DNA from: Litoreibacter albidus
GTDB taxonomy: Bacteria > Pseudomonadota > Alphaproteobacteria > Rhodobacterales > Rhodobacteraceae
NCBI RefSeq assembly: GCF_900107015.1
Contig: NZ_FNOI01000001.1
Location: 2,501-66,500 of the forward strand
Direction of reading: 5' to 3'
Length of the DNA: 64,000 nucleotides
Numbering within the stretch: position 1 is the stretch's first letter; the number at the start of each line of letters is the position of its first letter. Made by a program: the position numbers and the translations under genes. Under the pieces are notes generated by a model that searched no databases, was not told the DNA's origin, and worked only from the letters and a program-made list of their open reading frames with translations. Positions 24,996-32,897 of this stretch are shown here, piece after piece.

Positions 24996-25508
24996 TTACA
25001 CGGCCTCCGCGTTCAGGTGACGGTAAACGTTCATCATGCCAAACATCGGGTGATCGAGCTTGCGCTCCCACGTGGCACCCATACGCTCAGCCACTTTCGC
25101 CGAGCCCTCGTTGCCTTCGGCCACGAGGCTAATCGCCGTGTTCCAGCCAAGCGTTTTATAGGCGAAGTCGCGCGTGGCCAAACCGGCCTCTGTCGCGAAG
25201 CCGCGCCCTTCAAAGCCGTTCATCAAATCCCAGCCAAGTTCCTGCTCCGGCCACGCATGCGGAAACCACGGGCCGACCATGCCGACAAACTTGCCGGTGG
25301 CAGTCTCGTCAACGCCGAAGCGGCCATAGCCGCGCAGCGTCCAGTGGCCGATCTCGCTTGCGAGTGTGCGCCATGTCTCGTCCGGCCGCTTGGGGCCGCC
25401 AACATACCGAGAGCGGTCGCTCTCGTAGAACGCCGCCAACGTCTCGAAGTCGCTCAGCGCCAAGGGGCGCAACGTCAGGCGTTCTGTATGAAGGGTGGGG
25501 ATGTTCAT
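24996..25508 (-). CDS. GNAT acetyltransferase (RimJ/RimL type), upstream paralogue
   Basis: The 170-residue protein has the same layout as its neighbour: TERLTLRPLALSDFETLAAF, ELGWDLMNGFEGRGFATEA (acetyl-CoA binding G-R-G-F-A) and GNEGSAKVAERMGATWERK. It overlaps the ffh stop by ATGA. The pair of GNAT genes between ffh and chorismate mutase is, from memory, common in Rhodobacteraceae. Substrate unknown. Confidence 0.86.
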   Translation of the reverse strand: MNIPTLHTERLTLRPLALSDFETLAAFYESDRSRYVGGPKRPDETWRTLASEIGHWTLRGYGRFGVDETATGKFVGMVGPWFPHAWPEQELGWDLMNGFEGRGFATEAGLATRDFAYKTLGWNTAISLVAEGNEGSAKVAERMGATWERKLDHPMFGMMNVYRHLNAEAV

Positions 25509-27007
25509 TTCTTTTTGCCGAACCCTGACAGGCCGGGCGGCAATGCGCCCCCGCCCATTCCGGGCATGCCGCCCAAACCGCCGGGAAGCTTCGCGCCCAT
25601 CTTCTTGGCAGCAGCTTCCATCGCGGCGGGGTCGTTCATGTCTGGCATGCCGCCTTTGCCGAACATGCCGGACATAGCTTGCTTCAACATGCCGCCTTTT
25701 CCCATTTTGCCCATCTTTTTCATCACATCGCCCATTTGGCGCTGCATTTTCAAAAGTTTGTTCAGGTCGGAAACTTCCATGCCCGCACCCTTTGCAATCC
25801 GCTTCTTACGGCTCGCTTGCAAAAGCTGCGGGTTTGCGCGTTCGCGTTTGGTCATCGACTGGATCAGGGCAATCTGCTGCTTGAGCATCTTGTCGTCCAT
25901 GCCAGCCTCTTTGGCTTGACCAGCCATTTTCTTCATGCCGGGCATCATGCCCAAAAGGCCGTCCATGCCACCCATCTTGATCATTTGCTCAAGCTGGTTC
26001 TTCAGGTCGTTCATATTGAACTGACCCTTTTGGAACCGCTTCATCATCTTCTCGGCTTGCTCAGCCTCGATGGTTTCTTGGGCTTTTTCAACGAGGGCGA
26101 CGATATCACCCATACCAAGGATGCGGCCCGCAATGCGGTCCGGCTCGAACGTCTCAAGCGCATCCATCTTCTCGCCTAGGCCGACAAACTTGATCGGCTT
26201 GCCGGTCACGGCGCGCATGGACAATGCCGCACCACCGCGCCCATCGCCGTCCATACGGGTCAGGACAACGCCGGAGATGCCGATTTTGCCGTCAAATTCT
26301 TCTGCGACTTCAACAGCGACCTGACCCGTCAGGCCGTCAACAACCAGTAGTGTTTCGCGCGGTTTAACGATGTCACGAACGTCCTCGACTTCCTGCATCA
26401 ACACTTCGTCGATTTGCAGACGGCCAGCGGTATCAAGCATGAAGACGTCGTAGCCACCCAATGTGGCTTGTTGCTTGGCGCGTTTGGCGATTTGAACAGG
26501 TGTCTCGCCCTTGACGATTGGCAGCGTATCGACGCCGATCTGCTTGCCAAGGATCGCCAACTGCTCCATCGCGGCAGGACGGTTCACGTCAAGCGAGGCC
26601 ATAAGAACGCGCTTGTTGTTCTTCTCGGTCAGGCGCTTCGCCAGCTTGCCGGTTGTTGTGGTCTTACCAGAGCCTTGCAAACCGACCATCAAAATCGGGG
26701 CAGGGGCGTTGTCAATTTTTAGCTCACCAGGGTTCTCGTTGTCGCCAGCCAGAACGTGTTTCAGCTCGTCGTGGACGATCTTGATAACTTGTTGGCCCGG
26801 CGACACAGATTTGGTGACGTTTTGGCCGGTGGCTTTGTCCGCCACGGCTTTGACGAAATCGCGCGCCACGGATAGGGAAACGTCGGCTTCCAGAAGGGCG
26901 ACACGCACCTCGCGCAGGGCGGTTTTAACGTCGTCTTCGGACAGTGCGCCTTGTTTTGTAAGTTTATCAAAGACGCCAGAGAGGCGTTCGGACAGGTTCT
27001 CAAACAT
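25505..27007 (-). CDS. ffh: Signal recognition particle protein Ffh
   Basis: The 500-residue SRP GTPase has the N domain (1-85), the G domain with GLQGSGKTTTTGKLAKRL, DTAGRLQIDEVLM and TRMDGDGRGGAALS, and the Met-rich M domain at 300-430 (MIKMGGMDGLLGMMPGMKKM). A Gly/Met/Pro-rich tail ends in GFGKKK. With 4.5S RNA it targets nascent membrane proteins to FtsY. It is the first gene of the minus-strand translation block, and its promoter should lie in the 195-base gap to 27203. Confidence 0.97.
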   Translation of the reverse strand: MFENLSERLSGVFDKLTKQGALSEDDVKTALREVRVALLEADVSLSVARDFVKAVADKATGQNVTKSVSPGQQVIKIVHDELKHVLAGDNENPGELKIDNAPAPILMVGLQGSGKTTTTGKLAKRLTEKNNKRVLMASLDVNRPAAMEQLAILGKQIGVDTLPIVKGETPVQIAKRAKQQATLGGYDVFMLDTAGRLQIDEVLMQEVEDVRDIVKPRETLLVVDGLTGQVAVEVAEEFDGKIGISGVVLTRMDGDGRGGAALSMRAVTGKPIKFVGLGEKMDALETFEPDRIAGRILGMGDIVALVEKAQETIEAEQAEKMMKRFQKGQFNMNDLKNQLEQMIKMGGMDGLLGMMPGMKKMAGQAKEAGMDDKMLKQQIALIQSMTKRERANPQLLQASRKKRIAKGAGMEVSDLNKLLKMQRQMGDVMKKMGKMGKGGMLKQAMSGMFGKGGMPDMNDPAAMEAAAKKMGAKLPGGLGGMPGMGGGALPPGLSGFGKKK

Positions 27008-27202
27008 GGGCTCTCGGCTCCTTCATTCTTACATATGGTCTATACCTAAGCATGGACCGGCTCGTCGACAATCGTCCCGACCACCCTTAAAAGCGGGTTG
27101 GGACAAACAGTTTTGCCCCCATGGGCGCAACGCGCTGATGGAGGGCGATCCCAGCATAAAGCAGGGACCGGAAGGCTGATGCTTCCGGATGTTGTGCGCG
27201 AT

Positions 27203-27724
27203 TTACGCGGTGGGGCCTGTAGAGTCAAGCTTGCCTGTGTCGGGCCCCTGACCGCGCGCCTGCGCTAGCCAAGCGTTTATTTCGTGCGCGGTCTCGTGAT
27301 GATTGCCTAAGTTATCGTATGCCAAGGTAAGTGGATGCGTGCCGGCGCTTTGTCCTGAGTTGAACACAAGCGCCACACGGTGTGTCGGCCCGCCGTTGCT
27401 GCTGTGGCTGGTTTCAACGATGGCCTTGCTGACTTCATCCAACTGATGGGTGATCGAGGAACTCCCGATGAGGCTGCGCCGCCGGAAAACCAAGGTGCCG
27501 TCTGTCTTGAGGAATAACACCTGCGTGCGCCGCGCGAAGGCGAACAGCAATCCGAAAGGGATCAAACTGGCTGCCATAAAGAACAGACCCCACATCTCAC
27601 CGCTCAGGAATATAGAAAGACCGATGCCTAGAAACAGCAAGCCACCAGCGATGAGTGCAACCGATATGACCCACGGACGGTTCTCAATAATCAGTTGTTC
27701 AGGAATATTTCGTGTGACTTTCAT
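27203..27724 (-). CDS. Hypothetical membrane protein
   Basis: The 173-residue protein has two membrane helices (about 20-38 and 45-65: VISVALIAGGLLFLGIGLSI and WGLFFMAASLIPFGLLFAF). A soluble C-terminal part has beta-strand character (TQVLFLKTDGTLVFRRRSLI), reminiscent of bacterial PH-like membrane proteins. No named family is recognised. It is monocistronic, upstream of ffh on the same strand, and divergent from the LysR gene. Confidence 0.7.
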   Translation of the reverse strand: MKVTRNIPEQLIIENRPWVISVALIAGGLLFLGIGLSIFLSGEMWGLFFMAASLIPFGLLFAFARRTQVLFLKTDGTLVFRRRSLIGSSSITHQLDEVSKAIVETSHSSNGGPTHRVALVFNSGQSAGTHPLTLAYDNLGNHHETAHEINAWLAQARGQGPDTGKLDSTGPTA

Positions 27725-27883
27725 CTTGAAACGGTAGCAACAGGGGAGGCGATAAGTCGAGCCATTATAGTCGCTTCGTCACGTCCTTAAAGGATGCCCG
27801 ATAAAAGGGGTCTTGCAAGTTTGAACATAAGGCGAATTATACACGTAACATTGCGCGAAAATGCACGTAAGGGGTTTTGGACC

Positions 27884-28771
27884 ATGGATATCGACAATTG
27901 GGATGAGTACCGAACCGCCTATCAGGTCGCGCGCCTCAGGACGGTAAGCGCCGCTGCGGAAGTCTTGGGGGTGCACCACGCCACCGTGATCCGCCACATC
28001 GACAGTCTGGAAGGCAAGTTGGGCGCGAAGCTGTTCCAACGCCACGCGCGCGGCTACACGCCGACGGAGGCGGGCGAAGATTTGTTGACGGTGGCCGCCG
28101 CAACCGAGGATCAGCTGACGCAGTTGGCTGGGCGTATCCATGGCCGCGGGGCTTCCGTTTCGGGGGAGTTGATTATTACGTGCCTGCCGCAGATGTCGCC
28201 TTTGATGGCCCGCACGATCACCAAGTACCAAATTGCCCATCCCGAAATACGGGCGGAGCTGATTGTCGACACCCGCCCCTTGCGCCTTGAATACGGTGAG
28301 GCGCATGTCGCACTTCGTGCCGGTGCGCCGGGCGATGATCTGGATAACATCGTGCAGGAATTGGCGAAGCTGAAAATGGGGCTTTTTGCGCATAAGGATT
28401 ACATTTTCCGCCACGGGCCGCTGAACGGGATGGACGACATCCAAAATCACCGTTTCTGCCGCATGGCCACGCTGAACCCACGCGCGCCGTTCATGAAGTG
28501 GATGGGTGACAATGTTCCTGAGGAAAACGTGGTCTATAAGTGCTCGGACACCACAACCGTGCAAGATGCGGTGATCGCAGGGGCGGGGATTGGCTTCCTG
28601 CCGGGCTACATCGGCCACGAGCATCCAGACATGAAAGAAGTGATGCCGCCAGAGCCAAACTGGACGTCTACCTTCTGGTGCGTGACCCACGTGGACTTGC
28701 ACCGCACGGCCAAGGTCCACTCTTTCGTGACCTTCCTGAAGGAAGAGGCCAAGACGTGGAACGACATGTAG
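27884..28771 (+). CDS. LysR-family transcriptional regulator
   Basis: The 295-residue protein has an N-terminal winged HTH (YQVARLRTVSAAAEVLGVHH, ATVIRHIDSLEGKLGAKLF) and a periplasmic-binding-like effector domain from about residue 90. The ATG at 27884 was chosen because AAGGGG lies 9 bases upstream; an in-frame start at 27794 adds 30 residues without family features. It sits upstream of, and reads toward, the EamA transporter gene, which it might control. Its ligand is unknown. Confidence 0.88.
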   Translation: MDIDNWDEYRTAYQVARLRTVSAAAEVLGVHHATVIRHIDSLEGKLGAKLFQRHARGYTPTEAGEDLLTVAAATEDQLTQLAGRIHGRGASVSGELIITCLPQMSPLMARTITKYQIAHPEIRAELIVDTRPLRLEYGEAHVALRAGAPGDDLDNIVQELAKLKMGLFAHKDYIFRHGPLNGMDDIQNHRFCRMATLNPRAPFMKWMGDNVPEENVVYKCSDTTTVQDAVIAGAGIGFLPGYIGHEHPDMKEVMPPEPNWTSTFWCVTHVDLHRTAKVHSFVTFLKEEAKTWNDM

Positions 28772-28818
28772 GCCTCTGCTCGCGTAGCACTTCGATCTAG
28801 GTTGCGGAGCGGCGGCAC

Positions 28819-29694
28819 ATGACACCAGCACTACGTGGCCATGCGGCAATGGCTCTGTTCTCACTCTTGGTGGCAGGATCTTTTGCCTTGGGCTCCCTTG
28901 CTGCGAATGAAGTCTCCCCTGCCGCGTTAAACGCGGTGCGGTTTGCTATTGCTGCGGTGGTGATCGGCACAGCGGCATTTGTAACCACAGGCGTGCCACG
29001 GTCAGCGATTGCGGCGCCTTGGCGGTATTTGGTCCTTGGCGGCTTTCTGGCCACGTATTTTGTTTTGATGTTCGAGGGGCTGAAAACTGCGCCCCCCGTC
29101 AGCGCGGCTGCGGTGTTTACGCTCACGCCGTTGCTTACAGCGGGCGCGGGCTACCTGCTTTTGCGTCAAATCCTCACGGCCCGTATGGCGGTGGCGCTGG
29201 CACTTGGTGCTGTCGGCGCGCTGTGGGTGATATCGAAGGCAGATTTAGCGGCGCTTTTGCGGTTCGAATTTGGGCGCGGCGAAGTGATCTACTTTTTTGG
29301 CTGCGTGGCCCATGCGATTTACACGCCACTGATCCCCAAGCTGAACCGTGGGGAGCCGCCCGTGGTGTTTTCGTTCTTCACGATCTTGGGCAGCTTGAGC
29401 GTTTTGATTGTCTGGGGGTGGTCTGATTTGTGGGCGACCGACTGGATGTCCCTGCCAAGCATTGTGTGGATCACCATCATCTATGTCGCAGTCGCCGCAT
29501 CCTCAATGACTTTTGTACTGTTGCAATATGCGTCGCTGCGCCTGCCATCATCCAAGGTGATGGCTTACACGTATCTTGTGCCCAGCTGGGTGATCCTTTG
29601 GCAACTTGCGCTTGGCGGCATGGCCCCGCCGATGCTGGTCGTCGCAGGGATCGCGTTGACAGTTTTGGCCTTGGCCATGCTGCTGAAAGAGTAG
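28819..29694 (+). CDS. EamA-family (DMT) transporter
   Basis: The 291-residue integral membrane protein has about ten helices arranged as two EamA repeats (MALFSLLVAGSFALGSLAAN in the first, EVIYFFGCVAHAIYTPLIPK in the second). Such proteins export small metabolites or amino acids. It starts 47 bases after the LysR gene and may share its transcript. It ends 6 bases before the convergent ArsR gene. Confidence 0.88.
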   Translation: MTPALRGHAAMALFSLLVAGSFALGSLAANEVSPAALNAVRFAIAAVVIGTAAFVTTGVPRSAIAAPWRYLVLGGFLATYFVLMFEGLKTAPPVSAAAVFTLTPLLTAGAGYLLLRQILTARMAVALALGAVGALWVISKADLAALLRFEFGRGEVIYFFGCVAHAIYTPLIPKLNRGEPPVVFSFFTILGSLSVLIVWGWSDLWATDWMSLPSIVWITIIYVAVAASSMTFVLLQYASLRLPSSKVMAYTYLVPSWVILWQLALGGMAPPMLVVAGIALTVLALAMLLKE

Positions 29695-29700
29695 CGCAGC

Positions 29701-30036
29701 TTAACTGCCAAGCTCCTTATTCAAAAACTGCTCAAACGCGTCGAAGTTCATCGCTTCGAGTTGGCCGAAGCTCTCGATCCACACAATGCCTTCGCGCATG
29801 GCTTCTGGCTCCAGCTTGCACCACTTAACCCGTCCGCGCTTTTCTTGGGAAATCAGGCCCGCGCGGGTCAGTATCATCAGGTGTTTGGAGATTGCGGCCA
29901 ATGACATGTCAAATGGTTCAGCGACATCCGTTACGGCCATGTCGTCCTCAAGCAACATGGTCAGGATCGCGCGGCGCGTGCTGTCGGCTAAGGCCGCGAA
30001 AGTGATGTCGAGTGCGTTCGTCATAGATGTCGTCAT
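29701..30036 (-). CDS. ArsR-family transcriptional regulator
   Basis: The 111-residue protein has a winged HTH (FAALADSTRRAILTMLLEDD, SLAAISKHLMILTRAGLISQ) of the SmtB/ArsR type but lacks the metal-binding Cys/His clusters. It resembles the self-regulating ArsR subgroup often paired with SRPBCC genes. ATG 30036 was preferred; 30024 is possible and the open frame extends to 30129. A perfect palindrome TTCAACCA-AA-TGGTTGAA lies about 52 bases upstream and is the likely autoregulatory site. Confidence 0.85.
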   Translation of the reverse strand: MTTSMTNALDITFAALADSTRRAILTMLLEDDMAVTDVAEPFDMSLAAISKHLMILTRAGLISQEKRGRVKWCKLEPEAMREGIVWIESFGQLEAMNFDAFEQFLNKELGS

Positions 30037-30087
30037 AGCGGCGATGGGGACGGGGGAACAGGTGCTACAGTGTCGAGCTTTACAACT

Positions 30088-30105
30088 TTCAACCAAATGG
30101 TTGAA
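30088..30105. promoter_or_regulatory. Probable ArsR operator
   Basis: TTCAACCAAATGGTTGAA has two perfect 8-base arms around AA and lies in the ArsR promoter region. ArsR proteins of this subgroup often bind CAACCA-type palindromes. A related half site, CAGTTGGTTGA, occurs at about 30180-30190 on the atpI side, so the F0 operon could also be touched. Confidence 0.6.
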
Positions 30106-30276
30106 TAATGGTTGGGCGCCTAATTGCACTGCGACAGGATGCCTGTCTGTATCGGTCCCTCCTGATTATGTATTTAAATCAGTTGGTTGATAGAGATTTG
30201 GCGGGCGGTAACGAGCAATTGACTCTGTGCGGCGCGCGACCTATTCCTCCACCAAACCTCCCGAGGGGTATTTTTG

Positions 30277-30603
30277 ATGACCACCGACCCGAACAAAGCA
30301 CAGCTAGATGCGCTGAGTGACCGGATTGAAGGGCTCAAAAAGACATCGCAGGCTGAGAAGCCACGGGGGGATGAGCATTATTCGGGCGCCCAGCAGGGGT
30401 GGCGGATGGTGACGGAACTTGTTGCCGGTCTTGGGATCGGCCTGACCATCGGATACGGCCTGGACTGGCTGTTCGGCACCTTGCCGATTTTTCTGGTGAT
30501 CTTCACATTGCTGGGCTTCGCGGCCGGAGTGAACGTTATGCTTCGCACCGCCAAAGAGGTCCAAAACGAACAAATGGCTAAAGCGGCCAACGAGAAGGAC
30601 TGA
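30277..30603 (+). CDS. atpI: ATP synthase accessory protein AtpI
   Basis: The 108-residue protein has a charged N-terminal helix (residues 1-40) and two membrane helices ([20 protein letters not shown] and [20 protein letters not shown]), matching the AtpI/F0F1 subunit family that assists c-ring assembly. The ATG at 30277, with GAGGGG 8 bases upstream, was taken over a TTG one codon earlier. First gene of the F0 operon, 4 bases before atpB. Confidence 0.9.
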   Translation: MTTDPNKAQLDALSDRIEGLKKTSQAEKPRGDEHYSGAQQGWRMVTELVAGLGIGLTIGYGLDWLFGTLPIFLVIFTLLGFAAGVNVMLRTAKEVQNEQMAKAANEKD

Positions 30604-30607
30604 ACAG

Positions 30608-31366
30608 ATGGCGACAGAAGCTCAAGGCGCGGAAGAAGGCGGTCTGGTTTTTCACCCGATGGACCAATTCATCGTTAAGCCGTTGTTCGGTTACGGCGAA
30701 GTTGGCGCGTTCACGATCACCAATGTGACGCTCTGGATGGCTTTGACCGTCGTCGCGATCATCGCGCTTCTGGTTTTCGGGACATCGCGCCGCGCGATTG
30801 TTCCAACACGCAGCCAGTCGATTGCCGAAATGATGTATGGCTTCGTCTACAAGATGGTCGAAGACGTAACCGGCAAAGACGGTGTGAAATACTTCCCCTA
30901 CATTATGACACTGTTCATGTTCATTCTGGTGTCGAATTTCTTGGGTCTGATCCCTGGCGCATTCACCACAACGTCCCACATCGCCGTCACCGGCGTTCTG
31001 GCGATGTTCGTGTTCTTGGCTGTGACCATTTTGGGTTTCGTGAAAAACGGTCTTGGCTTCCTGGGTCTCTTCTGGGTGTCATCCGCACCACTGGCCCTGC
31101 GTCCAATTCTGGCCCTGATCGAAGTTATCAGCTACTTCGTGCGCCCTGTTAGCCACTCCATTCGTTTGGCGGGCAACATGATGGCCGGTCACGCTGTTAT
31201 CAAAGTATTCGCGGGCTTCGCAGCCATCGCGGCTATCTCACCTCTGTCCATCGTGGCGATCACCGCCATGTATGGTCTAGAAATTCTCGTAAGCGGCATC
31301 CAAGCTTACGTGTTCGCAATTCTGACCTGCGTGTACTTGAAAGATGCGTTGCATCCTTCCCACTAA
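30608..31366 (+). CDS. atpB: F0F1 ATP synthase subunit a
   Basis: The 252-residue membrane protein has the essential Arg in [14 protein letters not shown] and the helices [20 protein letters not shown] and [20 protein letters not shown] typical of subunit a. It forms the proton half-channels next to the c-ring. Length and motifs are standard. It lies between atpI and atpE in a plus-strand operon. Confidence 0.96.
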   Translation: MATEAQGAEEGGLVFHPMDQFIVKPLFGYGEVGAFTITNVTLWMALTVVAIIALLVFGTSRRAIVPTRSQSIAEMMYGFVYKMVEDVTGKDGVKYFPYIMTLFMFILVSNFLGLIPGAFTTTSHIAVTGVLAMFVFLAVTILGFVKNGLGFLGLFWVSSAPLALRPILALIEVISYFVRPVSHSIRLAGNMMAGHAVIKVFAGFAAIAAISPLSIVAITAMYGLEILVSGIQAYVFAILTCVYLKDALHPSH

Positions 31367-31412
31367 GGTTACGAAGACTAATCACCTCAATTCCATCGTA
31401 AGGAGAAAAGAC

Positions 31413-31649
31413 ATGGAAGGCGATATCGCACAAATGGGTCAGTTCATCGGCGCAGGCTTGGCATCGGTTGGCATGGGCGGCGCAGCCGTCGGTGTTGGCA
31501 ACGTTGCTGGCAGCTACCTGTCCGGCGCACTGCGCAACCCGTCCGCAGCTGCTTCGCAGACTGCAACACTGTTCATCGGCATCGCATTCGCGGAAGCTCT
31601 GGGGATCTTCTCGTTCCTCGTAGCGCTTCTGCTGATGTTCGCTGTTTAA
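31413..31649 (+). CDS. atpE: F0F1 ATP synthase subunit c
   Basis: The 78-residue two-helix hairpin has the polar loop ALRNPSA (residues 39-45) and the proton-binding Glu61 in [11 protein letters not shown] strong AAGGAG site precedes ATG 31413; an in-frame start at 31344 overlaps atpB and was rejected. It builds the rotating c-ring. Confidence 0.97.
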   Translation: MEGDIAQMGQFIGAGLASVGMGGAAVGVGNVAGSYLSGALRNPSAAASQTATLFIGIAFAEALGIFSFLVALLLMFAV

Positions 31650-31741
31650 GAACGACGCTATACCATCCTTACGGTCGGACGGGTCCATTACGGGCTCGTC
31701 CGATGTAAGATACACCTATTCAGACACATCTGGGGGCCATC

Positions 31742-32272
31742 ATGGCAACTGAAACCCACGGGGCAGAGACGGAAAGCGCTGGCGGCATGCCGCAGTTGGA
31801 CTTCTCGACCTTTGACAACCAGATCGTCTGGTTGCTGATCACACTAGTGGTTATCTATTTTGTGCTGTCGCGCGTTGCGCTGCCGCGCATCGGTTCGGTT
31901 CTGGCAGAGCGTGCTGGCACCATCACCAATGACATTGCTGCCGCCGAAGACCTGAAACAACAGGCCATCGACGCGGAAGCTGCCTATGAAAAGGCGCTCA
32001 TCGACGCCCGTGCCGAAGCAGGCCGGATCGTTGGTGAAACCAAAGCCACCATTCAGGCGGATTTGGACAAAGCCATTGCCAAAGCGGACGCAGAGATTGC
32101 GGCACGTGCGGCTGAAGGCGAAAAAGCAATTGCGGCCATCCGTGACAGCGCATCTGAAAATGCGGCGATCGTGGCCAAGGACATTGCAAAAGATATCGTA
32201 GCTGCCGTGTCGCCGGGCAAGATTGACGCCAAGTCGGTCACTGCGGCTGTCACTGCAAAGATGAAGGGATAA
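31742..32272 (+). CDS. atpG: F0F1 ATP synthase subunit b'
   Basis: The 176-residue protein has a polar lead, one membrane helix ([20 protein letters not shown]) and a long Ala/Glu/Lys coiled coil. It precedes the second b-type gene, the arrangement of phototrophs and alphaproteobacteria in which b and b' form a heterodimeric stator. The b' identity rests on its position and the [13 protein letters not shown] lead. The gap to atpF is 3 bases. Confidence 0.92.
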   Translation: MATETHGAETESAGGMPQLDFSTFDNQIVWLLITLVVIYFVLSRVALPRIGSVLAERAGTITNDIAAAEDLKQQAIDAEAAYEKALIDARAEAGRIVGETKATIQADLDKAIAKADAEIAARAAEGEKAIAAIRDSASENAAIVAKDIAKDIVAAVSPGKIDAKSVTAAVTAKMKG

Positions 32273-32275
32273 GAG

Positions 32276-32830
32276 ATGAAGAAACTCCTCGCTCTTACGG
32301 CTCTGATGCCCGCGCCTGCGCTGGCGGCAAGCGGTCCATTCTTCTCGCTGCACAACACCAACTTCGTCGTGCTGCTCGCGTTCATCTTGTTCATCGCGGT
32401 CCTGTTCTACTTCAAGGTTCCAGCCATGCTGGGTGGCCTGCTTGATAAGCGCGCCGATACCATTCAGGCAGAACTGAACGAGGCGAAAGCCCTGCGTGAG
32501 GAGGCCCAGACACTTTTGGCGTCATACGAGCGCAAGCAAAAAGAAGTAGCGGAGCAAGCTGACCGCATTGTTGCAGAAGCAAAACGCGAAGCTGAAGCTG
32601 CTGCAACGCAAGCGAAGGAAGACCTTAAGGTCTCCATCGCGCGCCGTCTGCAATCTGCCGAAGACCAGATCGCAAGCGCTGAAGCGTCTGCTGTTCGTGA
32701 AGTCCGCGACCGTGCCATCTCTGTTGCCATTGCGGCTGCTGCTGATGTGGTTGCTGCGAAGACGACAGCGGCAGATCAAAACAGCCTGATCGACGATGCA
32801 ATCGCACAGGTCAAAGACAAGCTGCACTAA
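32276..32830 (+). CDS. atpF: F0F1 ATP synthase subunit b
   Basis: The 184-residue protein has an N-terminal hydrophobic lead (LLALTALMPAPALAASG), a membrane helix (NFVVLLAFILFIAVLFYF) and a long coiled coil (LLDKRADTIQAELNEAKALR onward). It is the second stator subunit with b'. The operon ends here; F1 genes are not in the window, as expected where F0 and F1 operons are separate. Confidence 0.94.
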   Translation: MKKLLALTALMPAPALAASGPFFSLHNTNFVVLLAFILFIAVLFYFKVPAMLGGLLDKRADTIQAELNEAKALREEAQTLLASYERKQKEVAEQADRIVAEAKREAEAAATQAKEDLKVSIARRLQSAEDQIASAEASAVREVRDRAISVAIAAAADVVAAKTTAADQNSLIDDAIAQVKDKLH

Positions 32831-32850
32831 GCACTGTCTGACAGTTTTAT

Positions 32851-32885
32851 AAAAGCCCCGAGGTCTGCATGCCTCGGGGCTTTTT
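32851..32885 (+). terminator. Terminator of the F0 ATP synthase operon
   Basis: AAAAGCCCCGAGG-TCTGCATG-CCTCGGGGCTTTTT forms a strong stem with flanking A and T runs, 20 bases after atpF. It can also serve the convergent VWA gene. Confidence 0.93.
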
Positions 32886-32897
32886 GCGTTAATGGGC

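Noticed and set aside
27779-28864. 361-codon minus-strand ORF opposite the LysR gene
   Set aside because: The plus strand carries a clear LysR protein with a good start; the opposite frame has no recognisable protein.
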